Source: Kitasatospora arboriphila
GTDB lineage: Bacteria; Actinomycetota; Actinomycetes; Mycobacteriales; Mycobacteriaceae
Reading direction: 5' to 3'
NCBI RefSeq assembly: GCF_000717275.1
Contig: NZ_JNYV01000002.1
Span: forward strand, 372,001-436,000
DNA length: 64,000 bases
The translations under genes and the position numbers were made by a program. Positions 1 to 7,714 of the stretch are shown piece after piece. Each line of letters opens with the position of its first letter. The first letter of the stretch is position 1. Under the pieces are notes generated by a model. The model was not told the DNA's origin. It saw only the letters and a list, made by a program, of their open reading frames with translations, and searched no databases.

Positions 1-567
1 CCCCGGTGACCATCTCCGCCAGAGAAGAGGGATGAGCTTGTCCAATGCCCGCTCAGACAGGCGCGGCAATTGGACGAACATGGTGTACCAGCTCAGAAAG
101 GCTTGCCGTGCATACAATTTCGCCATCGCGGCGGGGTCGGAACGCACCTGGGTGAATGCCCCGATCGGAGGTACCGCCATCGACACCACGGTGCGGAACG
201 GTGAGCCTTCGAAGGCCGCAAGCCCATTCGAGGTGAGTGCACCCCAGTCGTGCCCGACCACCACGGCCTGATCATCGGCGCCCAGGCATCGGTGGATCTC
301 CACGGCGTCGTACATCAGTGCGCCCACGTGGTAATCGTCGTCGCGGGCAAGTCCGGAAGGCGCGTATCCCCTGCCGAACGGAGCGATCACCCGATAGCCC
401 TGCTCGGCCAGCCGCGGTCCGAGGTGCCGCCATGTGTACGCGGTATCAGGGAACCCGTGTAGGCACAGCGCCAGTGTTCCGTCTACCGGCCCCCAGGCGA
501 ATGCCTGTAGATCCACGGTCGGCAACGTCAGGGAGATCGACTCGGCTCCGGCAGGGGGCTCATGCAT
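1..567 (-). CDS. alpha/beta hydrolase, 3' end outside window
   Basis: Partial alpha/beta-fold hydrolase. The reading frame opens at an ATG at 567 and stays open to the left edge, giving 189 residues without a stop. An oxyanion-loop motif LHGFPDTAYTW lies near residue 36 and a nucleophile elbow GHDWGA near residue 108, with Asp as the expected nucleophile. Asp nucleophiles in this arrangement are typical of epoxide hydrolases and haloalkane dehalogenases; the catalytic His lies outside the window, so the subclass cannot be settled. It starts 21 bases after the glucosylglycerate hydrolase gene on the same strand and is probably cotranscribed with it. Substrate unknown. Confidence 0.88.
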   Translation of the reverse strand, partial: MHEPPAGAESISLTLPTVDLQAFAWGPVDGTLALCLHGFPDTAYTWRHLGPRLAEQGYRVIAPFGRGYAPSGLARDDDYHVGALMYDAVEIHRCLGADDQAVVVGHDWGALTSNGLAAFEGSPFRTVVSMAVPPIGAFTQVRSDPAAMAKLYARQAFLSWYTMFVQLPRLSERALDKLIPLLWRRWSPG

Positions 568-588
568 GTACTGATCCAATCAGGTCAG

Positions 589-1935
589 CTAGTCCAGCCA
601 GTCCAAAACGGCTGCAGCGGTCCAGGATTGCTGCATGCTACCCAGCGGCTCTCCGGTGAACGGCTCATAATATTCGGCGAACGACCCGTCTTGCGCCTGC
701 CTCAGCCCTTCTTCACGCAACCGCGCCGAACGTTCCGTCCATCCGCGCCGGGCAAATGCCCACGAGAACAGCCAGGTCATCACCGGCCATACGGGCCCGC
801 GCCAGTACTCCCGTGATTTGAAGTCCGCCGAGATCGGTGAGGTCGACGGCGGCACCGCGTACTTGAGGTCGGGGTGACCGCAGAAGCGAGGACCTTCGAA
901 GAGCTTGAGCAGTGCACGCTCACGATCGCGCGGCAGGCCACCACACAACAGCGGCGCAAACATCGCGATGGTCTCGGTGTTGATCCAGCGGCCCGCACGC
1001 AGATCGAAGTCGCGAGCGGCCCCGTTGCGTTCCGAGGTCGCCGCCGCGACGCCGGCACGGTATCGATCCGCCCAGGCCCGCAGGTCACGGACATCCGAGC
1101 GAGGTTTCGAATAGTCCTCGCCGATCGTCGCGAGCACGTCGCACGCCACCGCGAAGATCGCGCTGACGAAGACGTCTTCGATGGCGAAGCTCATCACCTC
1201 GGGCAGCACCGCATCGTCGTAGTTCGCCATCTTCATCTCGTGGACCAGCCACAGATATCGGTCGTACTCGACGTCGGATGGGCGCATCGAGGCGTCGGCG
1301 CCGTGAGAGAGGTCGGCACGGGTGTACGGCGGCAGATCGGCCCCCGGCTTCACGTTCTCGTAGGCGGCATCCCAGCGGGGCGAGTTGTCCATCCCCGATT
1401 CCCAGCCGTGGTACAGCGTGATGCGACCGCGACCCTGCGGATCCCGGGCATGCGCAAGCCATCTGTGCCACCGGACGAGGTCGCCCCATCTGCGGTCGAG
1501 GAACTCCTCGGCGACCGAGCGTGTGGTGCGGCCCTGACGGCGAGAGTGGTCGAGGATGCGTTGCACCGCAATGGCGTGGACGGGCGGCTGGGTTATGCCC
1601 GAGGTGTGCGGAGCCCGCGGTGCATTGAACGCGAGCTGTGAACACTCCCATCGCGCCGGACCCGGGAAGTACCCGTCGCGGCCGTTCGCGAAGACGATGT
1701 GCGGGATCATGCCGTTGCCCCACTGCGCCGAGAGCAGCGTGTCCATCTCGACCACCGCTCGTTCCACACTCAGCGGCGCGAGGCCGACCGTGACGAAAGC
1801 TGCATCCCAGCTCCACATGTGCGGGTACAGACGCGGCGCCGCACTGGTCATGGTGCCCAGATCATTGCCACGCAGCAGATAGGCCGCGCGCGCCGACAGT
1901 TGCGTGTTGGTGAAGCCGACGTATCCCACGGTCAC
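589..1935 (-). CDS. ggh: glucosylglycerate hydrolase (GH63 family)
   Basis: About 448 residues, matching the length and conserved blocks I remember for mycobacterial glucosylglycerate hydrolase (GgH). That enzyme cleaves the compatible solute glucosylglycerate, and also mannosylglycerate, to sugar and glycerate in the cytoplasm, and has been linked to recovery from nitrogen limitation. Visible blocks are YPHMWSWDAAF near residue 37, WESGMDNSPRWD near 178-189 (the Asp matches the family's general acid) and DGSFAEYYEPFTGEPLG near 416 (the Glu matches the general base). The frame is open upstream to 2088, but that would overlap the divergent SDR gene. I chose GTG at 1935, with GTG at 1929 as alternative, because family similarity starts just after it. 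Confidence 0.92.
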   Translation of the reverse strand: MTVGYVGFTNTQLSARAAYLLRGNDLGTMTSAAPRLYPHMWSWDAAFVTVGLAPLSVERAVVEMDTLLSAQWGNGMIPHIVFANGRDGYFPGPARWECSQLAFNAPRAPHTSGITQPPVHAIAVQRILDHSRRQGRTTRSVAEEFLDRRWGDLVRWHRWLAHARDPQGRGRITLYHGWESGMDNSPRWDAAYENVKPGADLPPYTRADLSHGADASMRPSDVEYDRYLWLVHEMKMANYDDAVLPEVMSFAIEDVFVSAIFAVACDVLATIGEDYSKPRSDVRDLRAWADRYRAGVAAATSERNGAARDFDLRAGRWINTETIAMFAPLLCGGLPRDRERALLKLFEGPRFCGHPDLKYAVPPSTSPISADFKSREYWRGPVWPVMTWLFSWAFARRGWTERSARLREEGLRQAQDGSFAEYYEPFTGEPLGSMQQSWTAAAVLDWLD

Positions 1936-2017
1936 ATTCTGGCCCCACGGGCGCAATCGTGCCCATCTCGCTGTCCAGACCCTCAGGCAACCCAGAGTGC
2001 TGACTAGGGTGGCGACC

Positions 2018-2695
2018 ATGCCAACCGCGTTGATCACCGGAGCCAGCCGTGGTCTGGGCGCTTCCATCGCCCGTCTGCTCGCGCCCACTCACGACCTGTT
2101 GCTCGGCGGTCGACCGTCGACCGAATTGGACAACATCGCATTGCAACTCGACGGGGCGACCACCTGGCCTGTCGAACTCACCGACGCCGACGAGCTCGCG
2201 GCCGCCACCGAGGCGATCAGCGAACTCGACGTCCTGGTGCACAACGCCGGCGTGATCAGCTGGGGTTCGATCGAAGACACCCCGGCCGACGAATGGCGTC
2301 GCGTGCTCGAGGTCAATCTGATCGCCGCCGCCGAGCTGACCCGACTCCTGCTGCCCGCACTCCGTGCCGCGAGGGGACACGTGGTGTTCATCAACTCGGG
2401 TGCCGGCAGGCACGCCAATCCGGGTTGGGGTGTCTACGCCGCGAGCAAGTTCGGCCTACGCGCACTGGCCGATGTTGTTCGGGCCGAGGAACCATCGCTG
2501 CGGGTGACGTCGATCTTCCCCGGGCGCATCGACACCGACATGCAGCAGGAGTTGGTGGCGATGGAGGGTGGCGAGTACGACGCCACCCAGTTCTTGCTGC
2601 CCGACACGGTGGCGTCGGCGGTGGTCGCAGCCATCCACACGCCGGCCGACGCCCATCCCCATGAGGTGGTGCTCAAACCGACGGGCCGTCGCTGA
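2018..2695 (+). CDS. short-chain dehydrogenase/reductase (SDR)
   Basis: Classical SDR of 225 residues. The cofactor motif TGASRGLG sits at residues 7-14, NAG near residue 78 and the catalytic YAASK at about 140-144, with a Ser at the expected position before it, so all catalytic residues are present. It is shorter than typical 250-residue SDRs and resembles small actinobacterial reductases of unknown substrate. The ATG at 2018 is followed directly by the Rossmann strand. It is divergent from the glucosylglycerate hydrolase gene, with an 82-base gap between starts. Confidence 0.9.
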   Translation: MPTALITGASRGLGASIARLLAPTHDLLLGGRPSTELDNIALQLDGATTWPVELTDADELAAATEAISELDVLVHNAGVISWGSIEDTPADEWRRVLEVNLIAAAELTRLLLPALRAARGHVVFINSGAGRHANPGWGVYAASKFGLRALADVVRAEEPSLRVTSIFPGRIDTDMQQELVAMEGGEYDATQFLLPDTVASAVVAAIHTPADAHPHEVVLKPTGRR

Positions 2696-2810
2696 CGGAC
2701 TCTCAGCTCGCCGATGCAGCCGGGTTCGGTGTCAACGGCCCGCGGCCGGATTCTCGAACCGTAGGGTGAGGTTCATCGGGCACACAGCGCAATCGGCAGT
2801 TGGGGAGAAC

Positions 2811-3695
2811 ATGACGTTGAAGTATTCAGAATCCGATCGGGCACTTGCCCGGGCGGCGTACGAGACCCTCGAACCGTTTCACGTTGTCGCCTACTTCAGC
2901 CCCGACATCAAAGCCGCGTGCGCCGACACCGGACTGGACTTCCACGGCTGGTATGTGGGCGCTCGAGGCGCTCCGCTGGGGCCATGTGACGCCTCGGTTG
3001 TCGCTGCGGCGTTCTTCAACTTCAGCCCCGCGGTGGTCGGTCCCGGGTGGGATGCCGCCAAGGCCGTGGGCCTGGAGGTGGTGAACGACCGCCGGTACCA
3101 AATGCTCGACGAGACGTTGGGCCGGGCGCTCGGTGACCACGTCGGGAATCCCGTGCTCGACGAATTGGCCGATCGCTACGCCCAGAAGGCTGCAGACCTG
3201 CCCATGGGCGGGCGCACTCTCGCCGCGGCATGGGCCAACTCAAAGCCCCCGACCCAACCGCACGTTCGGTTGTGGCATTCCATCGCAATCGTCCGCGAGT
3301 GGCGGGGTGACGCCCACATCGCCGCGTTGGTCACCGCGGGCCTCGACCGACTCGAAGCGCTGGTGCTCCATGAGGCACAGCACCCCGATCCCACGGTTCG
3401 GCGCCGTCTACTCGGCAAGAAGCTGGTGATGGTGACCCGCGGCTGGTCCGAAGACGACTGGAGTGCTGCCGCGGCAAACCTGCGGGCTCGTGGCCTGGTC
3501 GAGCAGGCGGAGTCGGGCGAGATCCTCACTGCAGCCGGCGCCGACCTCTACAACCACATCGAGGAACTCACCGACGACGCAGCGGCCGCGGCCTGGTGTA
3601 CAGACGGCGACACCGAGCAATTGCTCACGGCGACAGAACCATTCGTAAAATCGGTGATCGACGCGGGAATCCTCCCAGGGACCAAGAAGAAGTAA
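2811..3695 (+). CDS. SCO6745-like helical protein
   Basis: Protein of 294 residues resembling the actinobacterial family named after SCO6745, whose role is not established. No catalytic motif is evident. The N-terminal part (ARAAYETLEPFHVVAYFSP, then a WYVGARGAPLG segment) is characteristic. The C-terminal part (GWSEDDWSAAAANLRARGL ... LTAAGADLYNHIE) reads like a winged-helix segment. A strong GGGGAG ribosome site lies seven bases before the ATG at 2811; the longer open frame from 2568 runs through the previous gene and is not used. It is convergent with the DUF3263 gene. Confidence 0.82.
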   Translation: MTLKYSESDRALARAAYETLEPFHVVAYFSPDIKAACADTGLDFHGWYVGARGAPLGPCDASVVAAAFFNFSPAVVGPGWDAAKAVGLEVVNDRRYQMLDETLGRALGDHVGNPVLDELADRYAQKAADLPMGGRTLAAAWANSKPPTQPHVRLWHSIAIVREWRGDAHIAALVTAGLDRLEALVLHEAQHPDPTVRRRLLGKKLVMVTRGWSEDDWSAAAANLRARGLVEQAESGEILTAAGADLYNHIEELTDDAAAAAWCTDGDTEQLLTATEPFVKSVIDAGILPGTKKK

Positions 3696-3704
3696 CCGGT
3701 TCGG

Positions 3705-3932
3705 TCAGCTGGCGAGCCACAGCCGGCGCCGGATCACTCCGCGCATCCGCTCGACATCGTGCGGATTGAGCGACGTCGGTGGTTCTTCGTCGACGATGTT
3801 GTTCAGTTCGGCGAAGAAGTCGCGGACGGGCATGCCGAACCGCTCACGGATCTGATCGGACGGGCCACCGCCGAACTGGTACCAGTGCGACTCGAACTCC
3901 ACCATTTGCTGCTGCTGTGGTTTCAGCGACAT
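3705..3932 (-). CDS. DUF3263 family small protein
   Basis: A 75-residue protein of the DUF3263 type common in Mycobacteriales. The family signature is visible as FESHWYQF near residue 13, IRERFGMPVRDFFAELNNIVD near 28-48 and a C-terminal RMRGVIRRRL. The spacing of helices suggests a helix-turn-helix-like fold, but the function is unknown. The start at 3932 is supported by GGGGAGG about eight bases upstream; the longer frame to 4205 has no such site and an atypical extension. Confidence 0.85.
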   Translation of the reverse strand: MSLKPQQQQMVEFESHWYQFGGGPSDQIRERFGMPVRDFFAELNNIVDEEPPTSLNPHDVERMRGVIRRRLWLAS

Positions 3933-4080
3933 CGCAAACACACCTCCCCGATCGACGTAAGAAGAATCCCCGGTTGTCCGACGGTTTCTGCGTCGGGCCA
4001 TCGATTCTTGATACCTGAAAAATCTGAACGTTGCGAGATTTAGATCACACATGATCGGAAGTGCCGCGGGACGACGGCAC

Positions 4081-4437
4081 TCATCTCCAGATGACGCCGA
4101 TCCCGGCGGCCAGGAGCGACAACATCCCGACCGCGTAGAAAAGCGGGCGCGGGACGGGACGGCCCGTGCGTCGCTGTTTCGCGTTCCCCGCACCGAGAAC
4201 CCCACCCAGGACGATGAGGATGGCCAGTTTGAGGCTTACCTTCGGCCAATTGGTCTCCACACCGGCAGGCCAGGGTGCAGCCAGGACGACCCCACTGATC
4301 AAGGAGACCAGCAAGCCGTAGTCCATCGCGGCGGTGGTCCTGAAACGGCGTGCCAGCGCCTCCGCCGCCCAGCCACCGAAGGTCACGGCGAACCCGATCA
4401 GATGAATCCAGATCACGACGTTACGAAGTACGTCCAC
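4081..4437 (-). CDS. small four-helix membrane protein
   Basis: About 118 residues with four hydrophobic segments (near residues 5-25, 42-60, 68-88 and 98-116), so an integral membrane protein with short loops. The third segment is followed by a basic loop with RRTGRP. I do not recognise the function; similar small proteins in actinobacteria are annotated only as membrane proteins. I chose GTG at 4437 because AAGGGG sits five bases before it; GTG at 4443 and the longer frame from 4476 are alternatives. Confidence 0.72.
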   Translation of the reverse strand: MDVLRNVVIWIHLIGFAVTFGGWAAEALARRFRTTAAMDYGLLVSLISGVVLAAPWPAGVETNWPKVSLKLAILIVLGGVLGAGNAKQRRTGRPVPRPLFYAVGMLSLLAAGIGVIWR

Positions 4438-4626
4438 GCTCACCCCTTGCCTCGGCCCCCCACAGGGGCAGACCACACTTGACGCCCATTGATTGCGGCA
4501 GTTTCAGTCAGACTGTAACTGAGCATGCTGGCATGTCAAACCGTCGGATCGGCGTCTCATTCTCGACCGCACCCACCCCCGCGGTGGTCTACTGTTGGCC
4601 GGAATCGACGAGTGAGGAATGTCAAC

Positions 4627-5103
4627 GTGCCGGAGGACGATCGCGGTGCCGATGTGACTCCGACCGCCACCGAGGATGGCATCGCGCCCTCGAGTGCAGC
4701 CTTCGTTCTGATTGCCCTGGGCAACCGGATGCGCGCGCGGGTGGAGTCCTGCTTGGCGACCGAAGGTATTGCCATTCGCCATTTGTCGGCTCTGGGCCAC
4801 CTGTCACGAAGGCCAGGGATCTCCTACAGCGAGCTCGCACGCCGTGCGTCCGTGACCCCACAGAGCATGCAGGCGACGTTGAACAAGCTGGAGGCGATCG
4901 GCGCTGTGGAGAGGACAACGAGCGGTGGAAGAGGCCGCACAGCAACACTCTTCGTGACCGAGGAAGGCAAAAGACTACTGGCCGTGGGCTACTCGTCGTA
5001 CTCAGAGTTGGATGCCCTGCTCACAGAGCATCTCGACATCAAGGCCCTGAACGACATGATGTTGCCGTTCATGGAAGTCCTGCGGAGTCTCGACTCCGAG
5101 TGA
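4627..5103 (+). CDS. MarR family transcriptional regulator
   Basis: About 158 residues with a central winged helix: ISYSELARRASVTPQSMQATLNKLEAIGAVER is the recognition region, followed by a wing with a GGRGR turn, as in MarR proteins. The flanking N- and C-terminal helices would form the dimer interface. The GTG at 4627 has AGGAA about nine bases upstream; an ATG at 4525 would add a poorly composed 34-residue extension. It is divergent from the small membrane protein gene, which may be a target, but no operator is obvious. Confidence 0.88.
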   Translation: MPEDDRGADVTPTATEDGIAPSSAAFVLIALGNRMRARVESCLATEGIAIRHLSALGHLSRRPGISYSELARRASVTPQSMQATLNKLEAIGAVERTTSGGRGRTATLFVTEEGKRLLAVGYSSYSELDALLTEHLDIKALNDMMLPFMEVLRSLDSE

Positions 5104-5135
5104 CGTCGACCGCAACCATCTCCGCCCTGTCGGTA

Positions 5136-5381
5136 TCAGGAATTGGTGGCGTACGCGACAGCGGAACCCGTCGGCGGCACCCGAACCGCCCGCCCGGCCG
5201 ACGACATCGCCGCAGTATGGATCTCGATGGTCCCGTCTGCGCGCTGGAGAAGCGTGGTCACCGTGCCGTCGTCGCCGACCAACTCGATACTCCTGACGCC
5301 TGTCTCCGCACCGCCCCGACTCCCCATCGAGTCACCTGAGAAACGCGCCTCGTCACCGACTGTTCGCACGCTGCTTGCCAT
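5136..5381 (-). CDS. small hypothetical protein
   Basis: An 81-residue protein that I do not recognise. A strand-rich centre (RSIELVGDDGTVTTLLQRAD, then GTIEIH) suggests a small beta fold; there is no signal peptide or membrane segment. The ATG at 5381 is preceded by GGAGAAGG at good spacing, which is the main support for the gene; a longer frame begins at 5447. It lies just downstream of the alpha/beta hydrolase gene on the same strand and may be the last gene of the KstR-box operon. Confidence 0.55.
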   Translation of the reverse strand: MASSVRTVGDEARFSGDSMGSRGGAETGVRSIELVGDDGTVTTLLQRADGTIEIHTAAMSSAGRAVRVPPTGSAVAYATNS

Positions 5382-5468
5382 GTCCGCCGCCTTCTCCGAG
5401 TGTGTACATGGGAAGTTCGTCGCCGACGATGCGGCGGATTGGTGCACGCGACACCTCGAGAACCTCCA

Positions 5469-6461
5469 TCAGGTGCAGCCCACAGCCGGAACACCGTCCT
5501 GCACCGACCTCGCGAAGCCGATCAATGCCGCGGTCACCTCATCGGGCCGCTCCATCTGGATGAAGTGGCCGGCCCCATCGAAGGTGCGGACGGTCTGAAG
5601 CCTGGGCATCGTCTCGCGCATCCGGCCGATGGCATTGCGGCCTGCCATCGTGATCACCGGGTCCTCGCCGCCGGCGAGAAAACAGGCCGGGACGTCGACC
5701 ACACGACCGTCGACGGCTCTCTCCCAGTTGAGGTCCGCGGCGCGATACCACTTCAGACCACCGGTGAATCCTGTTCTGCGGAACGCTGTCGCGTATTGGT
5801 CGAGGTCCCCTTGCGACAACCACGACCACGGCAGTTGCGGTGCTGCGGGCAGTACGTCGAGGTACCCCAGTCGGCGGCCGTCGTGGTGACTCGGATGCTG
5901 CCAGATGTCGAGGTAGCGAAAGTTCCCCGACAAGGCGTGGAAGAGCCGCATGAGGAACTCGCGCGGTGCCGCGTCCAGTTCGGCCTCGGCGAGATCTGGC
6001 TGCATGAAGTACTCGAAATGGAAAAAATGTTGCTGTGCAAGAGCCGAATAGGCGTCGGACGGCCTGATCGGCAGCCGATCCGGCGTGTAGGGCATGGCGA
6101 GCAGCACCAGCCCGGCCACCCGGTCGCGATGCTCGAGGGCAATGGTCCATGCGGTCGGGGCACCGAAGTCGTGGCCCACAACGATTGCCCGTTGAACCTC
6201 AAGAGAGTCGAGCAGCGCGACCACACGATCGGCGACTGCGGCGAACGTGTACTCGGCAACGTCGCCGGGTGAATCGGTGGCCCCATAGCCGGGCATGTCC
6301 GGCGCGATGACACGGAAGCCGGCAGCCACCAGGGGCTCAACCTGGTGACGCCAGCTGTAAGCGAGTCCAGGAAACCCGTGGAGCAACAGCACGGCCGGAC
6401 CGTGTCCGTCGTCCACGAGGTTCCACGTGAATCCGTCGACCGTCAGTTTGCGGTAGGGCAC
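5469..6461 (-). CDS. alpha/beta hydrolase, epoxide-hydrolase-like
   Basis: 330-residue alpha/beta hydrolase with a complete catalytic set in view: HGFPGLAYSW oxyanion loop near residue 28, GHDFGAP elbow with an Asp nucleophile near residue 97, and GAGHFIQMERPDEV with the catalytic His near residue 298. An Asp nucleophile with a long cap domain fits epoxide hydrolases or related dehalogenases. It starts with GTG four bases after the ketosteroid-isomerase-like gene, so the two form an operon behind the KstR-type box. A role in steroid or other ring catabolism is inferred from that context only. Confidence 0.9.
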   Translation of the reverse strand: MPYRKLTVDGFTWNLVDDGHGPAVLLLHGFPGLAYSWRHQVEPLVAAGFRVIAPDMPGYGATDSPGDVAEYTFAAVADRVVALLDSLEVQRAIVVGHDFGAPTAWTIALEHRDRVAGLVLLAMPYTPDRLPIRPSDAYSALAQQHFFHFEYFMQPDLAEAELDAAPREFLMRLFHALSGNFRYLDIWQHPSHHDGRRLGYLDVLPAAPQLPWSWLSQGDLDQYATAFRRTGFTGGLKWYRAADLNWERAVDGRVVDVPACFLAGGEDPVITMAGRNAIGRMRETMPRLQTVRTFDGAGHFIQMERPDEVTAALIGFARSVQDGVPAVGCT

Positions 6462-6464
6462 TGA

Positions 6465-6839
6465 CTAGACCTGCTGAAGATCTTCCTGGCTCCACACCGC
6501 ACGCATGCTGGTGATCTTGCAGTTGTCATCGAAGACCATGATGTCCACGGGCGTGATCTTGAACGCGGAGCCGCCGGCCTCGGTGATGAGGGTGAACTCG
6601 AAGACTGCCGTGTCGCCGGCAATCTTGGACCAGTGCAGCTCAGCAGTGGTCTTGTCCATCGCAGCGATCACGCCATAGAACTCCACGATCGATTCGCGCG
6701 TGCTGCGCACGTCGGCGCCGATCGGGTCCTCGACCGTCGCGCCCTCTGCGTACAGGTCGGCGACCTGCTCCGGCTTGCCGTTCGCCACCAGGTCCACGTA
6801 GGACTCGACGACCTTTTTGATTTCCTCGACACTCGGCAT
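6465..6839 (-). CDS. ketosteroid-isomerase-like (SnoaL/NTF2-fold) protein
   Basis: 124 residues with the NTF2-like fold of steroid delta-isomerases. The pattern runs from an N-terminal helix (VVESYVDLVANGK), through YAEGATVEDPIG near residue 33 (Asp in the position of the catalytic acid of ketosteroid isomerases), to a C-terminal strand MRAVWSQED. Bacterial delta-5-3-ketosteroid isomerases act on 3-ketosteroids in the cytoplasm. The ATG at 6839 has GAGGGAGA at correct spacing, so a slightly longer frame from 6854 is not preferred. The perfect KstR-type palindrome just upstream supports a steroid-related role. Confidence 0.85.
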   Translation of the reverse strand: MPSVEEIKKVVESYVDLVANGKPEQVADLYAEGATVEDPIGADVRSTRESIVEFYGVIAAMDKTTAELHWSKIAGDTAVFEFTLITEAGGSAFKITPVDIMVFDDNCKITSMRAVWSQEDLQQV

Positions 6840-6856
6840 GTACATCTCCCTCATCG

Positions 6857-6874
6857 ACTAGAACATGTTCTAGT
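6857..6874. promoter_or_regulatory. KstR-type operator
   Basis: A perfect 18-base palindrome, ACTAGAACATGTTCTAGT, 18 bases upstream of the isomerase-like start. It contains TNNAACNNGTTNNA, the published core of the box bound by KstR, the TetR-type repressor of cholesterol catabolism in mycobacteria and rhodococci. Its place next to a ketosteroid-isomerase-like gene fits. Binding here is inferred. Confidence 0.8.
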
Positions 6875-6954
6875 TCGAGGACGTTACCCGTGATGTCCAG
6901 CTGAGTCCTGGAAAAGTTCAAACACCGAAAGGATCAAACACCCACCAAAGCCAA

Positions 6955-6985
6955 GAGGTGCTCACCCGCAGTGGGTGAGCACCTC
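6955..6985 (-). terminator. hairpin terminator downstream of dps
   Basis: Perfect 13-base inverted repeat (6955-6967 with 6973-6985) with a five-base loop, 28 bases past the dps stop. There is no clear T run on the dps strand, so it could be a terminator or an mRNA-stabilising hairpin. Confidence 0.65.
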
Positions 6986-7013
6986 GAGATGACTTTGATG
7001 GTGTGGTGAGCGG

Positions 7014-7550
7014 TCAGCGACTCTGGTCGGCTGCGCCCTGTTCAGTGCTTGCGCCGGCGTTGGCCAGCTCTCCCGAGGCATTCTCGAGGTGCGCACGGAC
7101 GAACCACTGGAACTTCTCGAGTTCAGCGGTCTGGCCGATCAGGATGTCTTCGGTGACCGGATCGATCTCGCCTGCAACGGCAATGGCCTCACGCTGCGAG
7201 GTGATGACGCCGACGTAGACGAGGTCGAGGGCGCCGAGGTGGGCCTGCACGGTGTCGCGGCCGACCGAGTAGTCGTTCCAGGACCGATCCTCTTCGATCG
7301 CCTTGGCGGTGCCCTTAGGTGAGCCACCCAGGGTCGCGATGCGCTCGGCGAGCGTGTCGGCGTAGCCGCGGGCGAGCTCGACCTGGGGATCGATCATTTC
7401 GTGAACGCCGATGAAGTTGGCACCGACAACGTTCCAGTGGATGTGCTTCAAAGTCAGATGGAGGTCGTTGAACGCGCTGAGACGTTCCTGCAGGACAGAG
7501 ACCAGTTTCTTTGTGGCGTCATCAGAGAGGCCAGGCGCGGTAAAAGTCAT
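7014..7550 (-). CDS. dps: Dps family DNA-binding ferritin-like protein
   Basis: 178-residue Dps protein. Dps forms a dodecamer that oxidises and stores iron with hydrogen peroxide and can coat DNA under starvation. The ferroxidase ligand pattern is clear: HWNVVGANFIGVHEMID near residues 39-54, followed by the usual ARGYADTLAERI helix and a later DEDILIGQTAELEKFQWFVRAH-like block. The C-terminal tail (about 20 residues, few basic residues) is short, so strong DNA binding is uncertain. The ATG at 7550 fits the family start; a 7583 start adds unrelated residues. Divergent from the EAL-like/DICT gene. Confidence 0.95.
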   Translation of the reverse strand: MTFTAPGLSDDATKKLVSVLQERLSAFNDLHLTLKHIHWNVVGANFIGVHEMIDPQVELARGYADTLAERIATLGGSPKGTAKAIEEDRSWNDYSVGRDTVQAHLGALDLVYVGVITSQREAIAVAGEIDPVTEDILIGQTAELEKFQWFVRAHLENASGELANAGASTEQGAADQSR

Positions 7551-7714
7551 GGTCGAAGTCTGCCCAGTCCGCCCGGTTCTCAAACCCGGGTGTGACGACG
7601 AGACCGAACTGCGACTTTCTCATCACAGATCGGTAACGGGTGTGCGTACACCTACTCCTGCCGTGTGGTTGGCTTTGTTGATGATTGAACGCAAGTGCTT
7701 GACAGTGGCAACCG

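Noticed and set aside
874..1641. 255-residue open frame on the + strand
   Set aside because: Lies entirely opposite the glucosylglycerate hydrolase gene, which has clear family motifs; the frame is a high-GC shadow.
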